Shown here: piece after piece, positions 57,103 to 64,000 of the stretch
How the letters are laid out: the number at the start of each line of letters is the position of its first letter
How positions within the stretch are numbered: the first letter of the stretch is position 1
Assembly: GCF_014197435.1 (NCBI RefSeq)
Contig: NZ_JACIFP010000001.1
Coordinates: forward strand, 2,790,001 to 2,854,000
Source: Gordonia humi
GTDB taxonomy: Bacteria > Actinomycetota > Actinomycetes > Mycobacteriales > Mycobacteriaceae
Length of the DNA stretch: 64,000 nt
Direction of reading: 5' to 3'
Program-made: the position numbers and the translations under genes
Notes under the pieces: model-generated
What the model saw: only the letters and a program-made list of their open reading frames with translations
Databases searched by the model: none
Told to the model about the DNA's origin: nothing

Positions 57103-58515
57103 TCAGACGTCCAGACCCAACAACGCGTTCTCGAGTACCTCCGGCAGCGCCGGGTGGATCCAGTACTGGCCGCGTGCCATCTCGTGCGCGGTCTGTCCGA
57201 AGTGCATCGCCTGGATCACCGGTTGGACGATCGACGACGCCTGCGCACCGAGGATGTGCGCGCCGAGGATGCGGCCCGTGCCGCGTTCGGCGATCAGCTT
57301 GCATACGCCGACGGTGTCCTCCATCGCCCAGCCGTAGGCGACGTCGCCGTAGTTCTGGACCTTCACCGCGATGTCCAGCCCCTGCTCGCGCGCCTGCGCC
57401 TCGGTGAGGCCGACGGTCGCGATCTGCGGGTGGGTGAACACCGCGGCGGGGACGAACCGGTGGTCGAACGATTCGAGGTCGTCGGCGTCCCACCCCTTGA
57501 GGAGGTTGTTCTGCACCACGCGCTGCTCATGATTGGCGACGTGTTTGAGCTGGTAGGGCGAACTGACGTCGCCGAGCGCCCACACGCCGCGGGCGGACGT
57601 CCGGCCGTGCTCGTCGACCGGTACGCGACCGTCGTCGGTCAGCGACAGGCCGACGGTCTCCAGGGCGAGACGGTCGCCGTTCGGGGTCCGACCCGTCGCG
57701 ACCAGCAGGGCGTCGACCTCCAGCGGGTCGCCGGAGGCGAACTCCAGGCGGACCCCGCCGCCGGGCAGCGAGGAGGCCGCGGTGACCGGGGAGTTGCGGC
57801 GCACGTCCCACTGCTGTTCGGCGATCGCGGTGAACCGGTCCGCGATATCGGCGTCGAGCGCGCGCAGCAGGGTGTCGCTGCGGGCGATCACCGTGACCCG
57901 CGTGCCCAGCGCGGAGAACACGTGCGCGAACTCGGCCGAGATGTAACCGCTGCCCAGGATCGCCATGCGCTCGGGGAGCTCGGGCAACCGCATCACATCG
58001 GCGTTCGTGTGGAACGGCACACCGGAGTCGGCGATCACGTCGGGCACCGCGGTCCGCGCGCCCGCGGCGATCACCACCTCGGTCGCCAGAACCGTCTCGC
58101 CGTTCGCGGTGACCAGTCGGTAGCGGCCGGTGGCCTCGTCTCGGCCGTCGAAGACGACGTGACTGGCATACACGGTGACGTTCTCGCACCGGTCGACGCG
58201 GTACTCGCGTCCGCCCGCCTCGATCGGATCGATGCGACCGAACACGCGGGCGACGATCGCCGGCCAGTCGACGTCGTCGACCCGAGCATGCACCCCGTAC
58301 TTCGCGGATTCGCGCGCGGCGGCCGCGATGTCGGCCGCGTACACGAACATCTTGGTGGGAATGCAGCCGACGTTCATGCACGTGCCACCGAACAGTCCCT
58401 CCTCGAAGATCGCGATGCTCGTGGCGTCGAACCGCTCATCGGGAATCGAGTTCCCGCTGCCGGCGCCGATGATCGCCAGGTCGACGGACTGCGCCGTCGT
58501 GCCAACCGTTGTCAT
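57103..58515 (-). CDS. mtr: Mycothione reductase
   Basis: Mtr uses NADPH and FAD to reduce mycothione, keeping the mycothiol thiol pool reduced; mycothiol is specific to actinobacteria. The 470-residue pyridine-nucleotide disulfide oxidoreductase has the FAD loop IIGAGSGNS, the redox pair Cys46/Cys51 in [13 protein letters not shown], the NADPH loop [10 protein letters not shown], and the C-terminal His-Glu dyad in [14 protein letters not shown] near-identical fold is found in glutathione reductase, but the actinobacterial context and GSGN loop favour Mtr. It overlaps the upstream hydrolase by four bases. Confidence 0.93.
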   Translation of the reverse strand: MTTVGTTAQSVDLAIIGAGSGNSIPDERFDATSIAIFEEGLFGGTCMNVGCIPTKMFVYAADIAAAARESAKYGVHARVDDVDWPAIVARVFGRIDPIEAGGREYRVDRCENVTVYASHVVFDGRDEATGRYRLVTANGETVLATEVVIAAGARTAVPDVIADSGVPFHTNADVMRLPELPERMAILGSGYISAEFAHVFSALGTRVTVIARSDTLLRALDADIADRFTAIAEQQWDVRRNSPVTAASSLPGGGVRLEFASGDPLEVDALLVATGRTPNGDRLALETVGLSLTDDGRVPVDEHGRTSARGVWALGDVSSPYQLKHVANHEQRVVQNNLLKGWDADDLESFDHRFVPAAVFTHPQIATVGLTEAQAREQGLDIAVKVQNYGDVAYGWAMEDTVGVCKLIAERGTGRILGAHILGAQASSIVQPVIQAMHFGQTAHEMARGQYWIHPALPEVLENALLGLDV

Positions 58516-59510
58516 TCTCCGAACTCGCTTTCCATCCAGGAGCCGACCTCCCCGTACGCCTTCGCGCGTACGGACTCGATCGACAAGAACACATCGTGAC
58601 GTGCGTCGGGCACCGCCACCGCCAGCACCCGCTGCCCGAGACAGCCCGACCACTGCGCGATCTGCCGCACGTCGAGCACGCAGTCGGCGGTGTCGACGGC
58701 GGGCTCGTACTCGCTGCGGAACGCCGACTTGTCGGACCTGAGCACCAGCGTCGGAACGCCCGTGTCTATTCCACGGTGGATCCGCCGGTGACCCGCGCGC
58801 ACCGCCGACATCCAGCCGAACGTCGCCGGGAAGCCGCCGAGCGGCTTCCGGACCAGATCGTAGGTCCATTCGCCGTGCACATCGGAGTGCAGGCTGTCGC
58901 CGTACGCCGACGACAGGGTGCGGGGGATGGCCTGCTTCCCGCGCACCGAGCCGACGGTGTCGATGAGTCGGGTGGCGGCCGTGGTGCGCAGCACCGCCTC
59001 GCCCTGCAGATCGAGCCACGGGCTGTTCAGGAGTAGTCCGATCACGTGCCCGTGGCGTTCGGGATCGTCGGTCCGGAGGCGGTCGAGCCACAGCGGGGTC
59101 ACCAGACCGCCCGTGGAATGCGCGGCGACGATGACGCGAGGCGTGCCGCCCGCGGCGCTGACCTCGTCGGTCACGATGTCGAGGGCCGCGTTCAACTCCT
59201 CGTCGTAGTACGCCAGATCGCTGGTGTAGTGGGGCTGGTGGTGGGCGGACAGCGACCGCCCGCACTTGCGCAGATCGAGAGCGTAGAAGGCGTAGCCCTG
59301 CGCATGGAAGAAGTCCGCCAGCTCGGTCTGGAAGAAGTAGTCGGTGAAGCCGTGCACGTACAGCACGGCCCCGCGCGGGGTGTCGACGGCGTCCGGCCTG
59401 CGGACCAGATGCGCGTTGATCGGATCCTCCCCGTCCGGATCGGGGGACAGTGGCAGGGTGCGGACTTCGTAGCCGGTGAGGAACTCGTCGGGGCGCCAGT
59501 CGGTGATCAC
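58512..59510 (-). CDS. Lysophospholipase-like alpha/beta hydrolase
   Basis: This 332-residue serine hydrolase is a homologue of Rv2854. It has the [11 protein letters not shown] oxyanion region, the nucleophile elbow AHSTGG, and the late catalytic histidine in [10 protein letters not shown]. It resembles monoglyceride lipase or lysophospholipase (hydrolase_4). The start is GTG 59510. It is the first gene of a two-gene leftward unit with mtr, stop and start overlapping (tcat at 58512-58515), as in mycobacteria. No signal peptide. Confidence 0.86.
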   Translation of the reverse strand: MITDWRPDEFLTGYEVRTLPLSPDPDGEDPINAHLVRRPDAVDTPRGAVLYVHGFTDYFFQTELADFFHAQGYAFYALDLRKCGRSLSAHHQPHYTSDLAYYDEELNAALDIVTDEVSAAGGTPRVIVAAHSTGGLVTPLWLDRLRTDDPERHGHVIGLLLNSPWLDLQGEAVLRTTAATRLIDTVGSVRGKQAIPRTLSSAYGDSLHSDVHGEWTYDLVRKPLGGFPATFGWMSAVRAGHRRIHRGIDTGVPTLVLRSDKSAFRSEYEPAVDTADCVLDVRQIAQWSGCLGQRVLAVAVPDARHDVFLSIESVRAKAYGEVGSWMESEFGE

Positions 59511-59696
59511 GCCACAACTCTATGATGTGTGGCGAACGGTCGTCGGACGCGCAGCGGCGGTGCTGTCGCTCACGACACATTTGCGTGCACCGATGCCACG
59601 TGTCAACGGGCGATGGTGAACAATGGCCCGGAGAGATTCTCGGGTGGTCCCACGAAGAATCAGCAGTGCACACCGACAGCGGAAGAGAGCAGCAGC

Positions 59697-61181
59697 GTGT
59701 CGCAGAAGGTCATCAAGACGGACGTGGCGTTGATCGGCGCCGGAATCATGAGCGCCACGCTGGGTGCGCTCATCCGGCAGCTGGAGCCGAGTTGGTCGAT
59801 CAGTCTGTTCGAGCGGCTCGACGCCGCGGCAGCCGAGAGCAGCGACCCGTGGAACAATGCGGGCACCGGTCACTCGGCGCTGTGCGAGCTCAACTACACG
59901 CCGGCCGGTGCGGACGGCGAGATCGACATCACCAAGGCGCTCAACATCAACGAGCAGTTCCAGATGTCGCGCCAGTTCTGGGCGCACGGTGTCGACAACG
60001 GCGTGCTCGGCAGGCCCCACGAGTTCATCAACCCGATTCCGCACGTCAGCTTCTGCCACGGCGCAGACGGCGTCGACTACCTTCGGAAGCGTCACGCCGC
60101 GCTGAGCAGCCAGACCCTGTTCGAGGGCATGGAGTTCATCGACGACGACGCGACGTTCGCCGAGCGTCTCCCGCTGATGGCCGCGGGTCGTGACTTCTCC
60201 GATCCGGTCGCTCTCAACTGGTTCACCCAGGGCACCGACGTCGACTTCGGCGCCCTCACCCAACAGCTCCTCGGCTACGTCGGCCGCGACGCCGACCTGT
60301 ACTTCGGCCACGAGGTCCGCAACCTGTCCAAGCAGTCCGACGGCAGCTGGATCGCCAAGATCCGCAACACCCGATCGGGTGAGACGATCCGCGTCGAGGC
60401 GCGTTTCGTGTTCGTCGGCGCCGGCGGCGGTGCGCTGCACCTGCTTCAGAAGTCGGGCATCAAGGAGGCCAAGGGATTCGGCGGCTTCCCGGTCAGCGGC
60501 GAGTTCTTCCGCTGCACCAACCCCGACGTGATCGCCGAGCACTCGGCCAAGGTCTACGGTCAGGCGGCCGTCGGCGCCCCGCCGATGTCGGTGCCCCACC
60601 TGGACACCCGGGTGATCAACGGCGACAAGGGTCTTCTCTTCGGCCCGTACGCCGGCTGGTCGCCGAAGTTCCTCAAGACCGGCGGCGTCATGGATCTGCC
60701 GAAGTCGGTGTCGCCGAGCAACCTGCTGCCGATGATGTCGATCGCTCCCAAGGAGTTCGGCCTCCTCAAGTACCTGATCTCCGAGCTCGCCGCGAACTTG
60801 AACGACCGCGTCGCCACCCTGCGGGACTTCGCGCCCAAGGCGATCGGCGACGACTGGGAGCTGATCACCGCGGGCCAGCGCGTCCAGGTGATCCGCGGTA
60901 AGGGCGCCAGCGGAAGCCTCGAATTCGGTACCGCCGTCGTGACGTCCGAGGACGGCTCGATGGCCGGTCTGCTGGGTGCGTCGCCGGGTGCGTCGACTGC
61001 CGTCCCGGCGATGATCTCGGTCCTCGAGAAGTGCTTCACCGCGCACTTCGACGGCTGGAAGCCGAAGCTGACCGAGATGATCCCGTCGTTCGGCCAGAAG
61101 CTCAACGACAATCCGTCGCTGTACCGCGAGATGTGGGACTGGACCAACAAGAGCCTGCAGCTCACCGGCGTCGACGCCTGA
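59697..61181 (+). CDS. mqo: Malate:quinone oxidoreductase
   Basis: Mqo oxidises malate to oxaloacetate and passes electrons to the quinone pool; it is a peripheral membrane FAD enzyme of the TCA cycle. The 494-residue protein from GTG 59697 starts [20 protein letters not shown] and matches M. tuberculosis Mqo (493 aa). Family landmarks are [20 protein letters not shown] and MGMPYFS-free C-terminal [20 protein letters not shown]. The open frame upstream to 59529 is leader. The 186 nt before the start show no confident promoter. Confidence 0.95.
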   Translation: MSQKVIKTDVALIGAGIMSATLGALIRQLEPSWSISLFERLDAAAAESSDPWNNAGTGHSALCELNYTPAGADGEIDITKALNINEQFQMSRQFWAHGVDNGVLGRPHEFINPIPHVSFCHGADGVDYLRKRHAALSSQTLFEGMEFIDDDATFAERLPLMAAGRDFSDPVALNWFTQGTDVDFGALTQQLLGYVGRDADLYFGHEVRNLSKQSDGSWIAKIRNTRSGETIRVEARFVFVGAGGGALHLLQKSGIKEAKGFGGFPVSGEFFRCTNPDVIAEHSAKVYGQAAVGAPPMSVPHLDTRVINGDKGLLFGPYAGWSPKFLKTGGVMDLPKSVSPSNLLPMMSIAPKEFGLLKYLISELAANLNDRVATLRDFAPKAIGDDWELITAGQRVQVIRGKGASGSLEFGTAVVTSEDGSMAGLLGASPGASTAVPAMISVLEKCFTAHFDGWKPKLTEMIPSFGQKLNDNPSLYREMWDWTNKSLQLTGVDA

Positions 61182-61185
61182 CGCG

Positions 61186-63084
61186 ATGACGGCATCGGGT
61201 GCGCGCTTCCCGTTCAGCGCGGTGGTCGGTCAGGATCGGCTCAAGCTGGCCTTGATCCTGTCGGCGGTCTCGCCGGGGATCGGCGGCGTGCTCATCCGCG
61301 GCGAGAAGGGCACCGCGAAGTCGACCATCGTGCGTGGACTCGGGCCGTTGCTCGGCGAGGACTCGCGCGTCGTGGACCTGCCGATCGGCGCCACCGAGGA
61401 CCGGGTCGTGGGATCGCTCGACCTGACGCGTGTTCTGCGCGACGGTCAGGCCCACTTCACACCGGGTCTCCTCGCGCAGGCCGACGGCGGGGTGCTCTAC
61501 ATCGACGAGGTCAACCTCCTGTCCGACCACCTCGTCGACGTCCTGCTCGACGCCGCGGCGAGCGGACGCGTCACCGTCGAACGCGACGGCGTCTCACACA
61601 CCCAGTCGGCGCAGTTCGTCCTCGTCGGCACCATGAATCCCGAGGAGGGCGAGCTGCGCCCGCAGCTCCTCGACCGGTTCGGACTCGTGGTCGACGTCGC
61701 CGGTCCACGCGAAGTGGACGAGCGAGTCGCGATCGTCACCTCGCGGATGGCCTACGACGCCGATCCGGAGGGCTTCGTCACCGAGTACGCCGACCGGGAA
61801 TCGGAGTTGTCGGCCCGGATCGGTCGGGCCCGAGAATCGGTCGCGGCCGTCGTCACGCCGCCCGCCGAACTGCGGCGCATCTCCGGCATCTGCGCGCACC
61901 TGGATGTCGACGGACTGCGCGGGGACATCGTGATGGCCCGCACCGCGGCCGCCCACGCCGCATGGCGCGGCGCCACGGAGGTCGGGGAGGAGGACGTCCG
62001 CGTCGCCGCCGAACTCGCGCTCCCGCATCGTCGTCGACGGAATCCGTTCGACGAGTCGTCGATGTCCGAGGAACAACTCGACGACGCACTCGACGCCGGT
62101 CAGGACGCCGCGGACGAGCCGCCCGCGCCCGACGACGGACACGGAGACGGCGACGACGGACCGGGGGACGATCGCCCCGACTCCGGATCCGAGGACCCGG
62201 ACGGACCGGACCCCGACGGTCCCGACGACGACGGACCGGACACCGATCCGCCCGGCGGCGGAGGAGGAGCGACCGGTCCGCGGTTCGGAGCGAAACCGGG
62301 TTCGGGTTCGGCCCGCATCCGAACCTTTCGCGCCGACGGCGTCGGCGACGGCGATCCCGGCAGACGCTCGCGCGCCCGGAGCACCCGCGGAGCCACCGTC
62401 CGCGACGTCGACTTCACGGCCGCGACCCCGGTCCACCTCTTCGGCACCGTCCTGGCGGCGGCACGACGCGGTGTCGGCCGCGGACTGCCCGCCGTGCAGC
62501 CCGACGATCTGCGGGGCGCCGAGCGGATCGGCACCGAATCGAATCTCGTGGTCTTCCTCGTCGACCTGTCCGGATCGATGACCGCGCGCTCGCGGCTGGC
62601 GGCCGTGCGCGAGGCCTGCGTCGAACTGCTCCGCGACTCCTACACCCGTCGCGACCGCGTCGCGGTGGTCGTCGCCTGCGGCACGGACGCCTACGTCGCG
62701 GTGCCGCCCACCCGATCGGTCGACATCGCCGTGGCCCGACTCGCCCAGGTCCGCACCGGCGGACGCACCCCGCTCGGCGAGGGGCTGATGCGCAGCGTCG
62801 AGGTGATCGACCGTGCCGCACGCACCGATCCGCACCGGCGGCCGCTGCTCGTGGTGGTCTCCGACGGTCGCGCGACCGGCGCCGAGGACGCCGCGCGCCG
62901 CGTCGAGGCGGGTGCCGACGAGGTGGTCCGGCGCGGTGTCACCAGCGTCGTCGTGGACTGCGAACAGGGCTTCGTCAGACTCGGCACCGCCGTGTCGCTG
63001 GCCGCACGACTCGGTGCGCAGTACGTGCGCCTGGGCGATCTCGCCGAGATCGGGCTCGCGGCCGGTGTGCGCGGAGTCGCCTGA
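61186..63084 (+). CDS. Fused ChlI/ChlD-type chelatase subunit
   Basis: This 632-residue protein joins an AAA+ domain (Walker [10 protein letters not shown] at 39-47, Walker [15 protein letters not shown]), an acidic Asp/Gly/Pro linker at about 295-365, and a von Willebrand A domain with the MIDAS motif [10 protein letters not shown] at 460-469. It is the homologue of Rv2850c. Located between mqo and cobO-cobB, it is likely the ATPase partner of the cobalt chelatase (CobN type) in cobalamin synthesis; the large subunit is not in this window. An alternative is a general metal-insertion ATPase. Confidence 0.9.
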   Translation: MTASGARFPFSAVVGQDRLKLALILSAVSPGIGGVLIRGEKGTAKSTIVRGLGPLLGEDSRVVDLPIGATEDRVVGSLDLTRVLRDGQAHFTPGLLAQADGGVLYIDEVNLLSDHLVDVLLDAAASGRVTVERDGVSHTQSAQFVLVGTMNPEEGELRPQLLDRFGLVVDVAGPREVDERVAIVTSRMAYDADPEGFVTEYADRESELSARIGRARESVAAVVTPPAELRRISGICAHLDVDGLRGDIVMARTAAAHAAWRGATEVGEEDVRVAAELALPHRRRRNPFDESSMSEEQLDDALDAGQDAADEPPAPDDGHGDGDDGPGDDRPDSGSEDPDGPDPDGPDDDGPDTDPPGGGGGATGPRFGAKPGSGSARIRTFRADGVGDGDPGRRSRARSTRGATVRDVDFTAATPVHLFGTVLAAARRGVGRGLPAVQPDDLRGAERIGTESNLVVFLVDLSGSMTARSRLAAVREACVELLRDSYTRRDRVAVVVACGTDAYVAVPPTRSVDIAVARLAQVRTGGRTPLGEGLMRSVEVIDRAARTDPHRRPLLVVVSDGRATGAEDAARRVEAGADEVVRRGVTSVVVDCEQGFVRLGTAVSLAARLGAQYVRLGDLAEIGLAAGVRGVA

Positions 63085-63085
63085 G

Positions 63086-63216
63086 CCGGAGGCTCCCTGA
63101 GTTCCCGATGGCCGGAGGCTCCCCGAGTTCCCGATGGCCGGAGGCTCCCCGAGTTCCCGACAGCCGGAGGCTCCCCGAGTTCCCGACGGCCGAAGGCGCC
63201 CCCGAGTTCCCGACGG
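63086..63216 (+). repeat. Five 26-bp tandem repeats before cobO
   Basis: The unit ccggaggctccccgagttcc plus cgatgg begins at 63086, 63112, 63138, 63164 and 63190 (the last is 27 bp and most divergent). It fills the 146-nt gap. The sixth, partial copy (cctaggct, 63217-63224) is the cobO -10 region. It is non-coding. Confidence 0.9.
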
Positions 63217-63218
63217 CC

Positions 63219-63224
63219 TAGGCT
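63219..63224 (+). promoter_or_regulatory. -10 element before cobO, probably leaderless
   Basis: TAGGCT then six bases to ATG 63231, the same spacing as lepB and the DUF2469 gene. No Shine-Dalgarno. Confidence 0.45.
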
Positions 63225-63230
63225 GAATCC

Positions 63231-63848
63231 ATGCCTCAAGGAGTCCCCGACAGCGTTCCGAACGACGGCCTGACCACTCGTCAGCGTCGCAACCAGCCGG
63301 TCCTCGGCGTCCACACGGGCCCGGGCAAGGGCAAGTCGACGGCGGCGTTCGGCATGGCGATGCGCGCCTGGAACGCCGGTATGGACGTCGCGGTGTTCCA
63401 GTTCGTCAAAAGCGCCAAATGGAAGGTCGGCGAGGAGTCGACGATGCTCGCCCTCGGGCGCCTGCACGAGGAGACCGGTGAGGGCGGCCCCGTCCAGTGG
63501 CACAAGATGGGGCAGGGATGGTCGTGGATCCGGCGCAGCGACGACGCCGAGGCCGACCACGCCGAATCGGCTCGTGCCGGATGGGCGGAGATCGCCCGAC
63601 GGATCGCCGCCGACGAACACGACTTCTACGTCCTCGACGAGTTCACCTACCCGCTGCACTGGGGCTGGATCGACGTCGACGATGTCGTCGACGCGCTGCG
63701 CGACCGGCCCGGTAAGCAGCATGTGATCATCACCGGCCGGTACGCGCCCGACGCGTTGATCGAGGCCGCCGATCTGGTGACCGAGATGACCAAGATCAAG
63801 CACCCGATGGACGCCGGCCGCAAGGGACAGAAGGGCATCGAGTGGTGA
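63231..63848 (+). CDS. cobO: Cob(I)yrinic acid a,c-diamide adenosyltransferase
   Basis: CobO adds the upper adenosyl ligand to cobalt in cobalamin synthesis. The 205-residue P-loop protein has [34 protein letters not shown], and the [18 protein letters not shown]alker B region. The start is ATG 63231. Its stop overlaps the cobB GTG (gtga at 63845-63848). Confidence 0.96.
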   Translation: MPQGVPDSVPNDGLTTRQRRNQPVLGVHTGPGKGKSTAAFGMAMRAWNAGMDVAVFQFVKSAKWKVGEESTMLALGRLHEETGEGGPVQWHKMGQGWSWIRRSDDAEADHAESARAGWAEIARRIAADEHDFYVLDEFTYPLHWGWIDVDDVVDALRDRPGKQHVIITGRYAPDALIEAADLVTEMTKIKHPMDAGRKGQKGIEW

Positions 63849-64000
63849 TCGGCCCGGCGACGACCCCCGCGGTCGTCATCGCGGCACCGGCGTCGGGCAG
63901 CGGCAAGACCACGATCACCACCGGTCTGATCGGCGCGCTCACCGCCGCGGGCCACACGGTCGCGCCCTTCAAAGTGGGACCCGACTACATCGACCCGGGC
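63845..64000 (+). CDS. cobB: Cobyrinic acid a,c-diamide synthase, N-terminus (partial)
   Basis: The first 52 codons are present up to the right edge. [20 protein letters not shown] is the family P-loop, and [13 protein letters not shown] is the next conserved motif. CobB amidates the a and c side chains of cobyrinic acid. The GTG start overlaps the cobO stop. The GATase domain is outside the window. Confidence 0.92.
   Translation, partial: MIGPATTPAVVIAAPASGSGKTTITTGLIGALTAAGHTVAPFKVGPDYIDPG

Noticed and set aside
63086..63216. CRISPR array
   Set aside because: The 26-bp units are adjacent with no spacers, and no cas genes are present.

Overview
The window is a high-G+C actinobacterial chromosome segment from the order Mycobacteriales, most like Gordonia or a close relative. 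This rests on the very high G+C, frequent GTG/TTG starts, mycothione reductase, SepIVA, and a gene order that follows the Mycobacterium tuberculosis block from about Rv2927c to Rv2848c almost gene for gene. I saw no rRNA, tRNA, CRISPR array, insertion sequence or prophage. This is core-genome territory with a few accessory inserts.

Layout. 1-4.7 kb: the end of proB, then a convergent ectoine operon (ectABC), a sirtuin, and rsmD-coaD. 4.8-13.9 kb: sepIVA, the YceD-family gene, rnc, mutM, osmC, acyP, smc and ftsY. 13.9-16.2 kb: an accessory pair, a TetR regulator and an AidB-like acyl-CoA dehydrogenase. 16.3-20.4 kb: the nitrogen operon amt-glnB-glnD, with two GlnR-like boxes in front of amt. 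20.5-24.9 kb: a TM2 protein, a DUF2752 protein, ffh, an amidohydrolase and a membrane protein. 25-31 kb: the ribosome and export block rpsP-khpA-rimM-trmD, an orphan gene, rplS, lepB, rnhB and a DUF2469 gene. 31-37 kb: yraN-comM-dprA, a lipoprotein, an iron-regulated siderophore-interacting protein, xerC and an M23 peptidase. 37-43.4 kb: rpsB-tsf, pyrH-frr-cdsA, rlmN and a DUF2631 gene. 43.4-50.8 kb: dxr-rip1-ispG, a GNAT gene, a penicillin-binding lipoprotein and a Q/P-rich membrane protein. 50.8-53.7 kb: a heme-type ABC importer with an IdeR-like box. 53.8-64 kb: map, cobQ, a hydrolase, then leftward mtr and a lysophospholipase-like gene, then mqo, a fused ChlI/ChlD chelatase subunit, cobO and the start of cobB.

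Working together, the genes cover translation and protein export (rpsP, rimM, trmD, rplS, rpsB, tsf, frr, ffh, ftsY, lepB, map), chromosome upkeep (smc, xerC, dprA, mutM), the MEP isoprenoid pathway (dxr, ispG), cobalamin synthesis (cobQ, cobO, cobB and probably the chelatase), nitrogen sensing and iron or heme uptake. Stop-start overlaps of the ATGA or GTGA type mark many operons.

I did not find a clearly new multi-gene system. The most interesting non-gene signals are these: a 51-bp inverted repeat enclosing the tetR promoter; helically phased GlnR boxes at amt; a recurring -10 motif placed 6-8 nt before start codons, which implies many leaderless mRNAs; mutually exclusive hairpins in the rpsB leader; two tandem-repeat arrays (15 bp in pyrH-frr, 26 bp before cobO); and an orphan helical, low-complexity-tailed protein between trmD and rplS.
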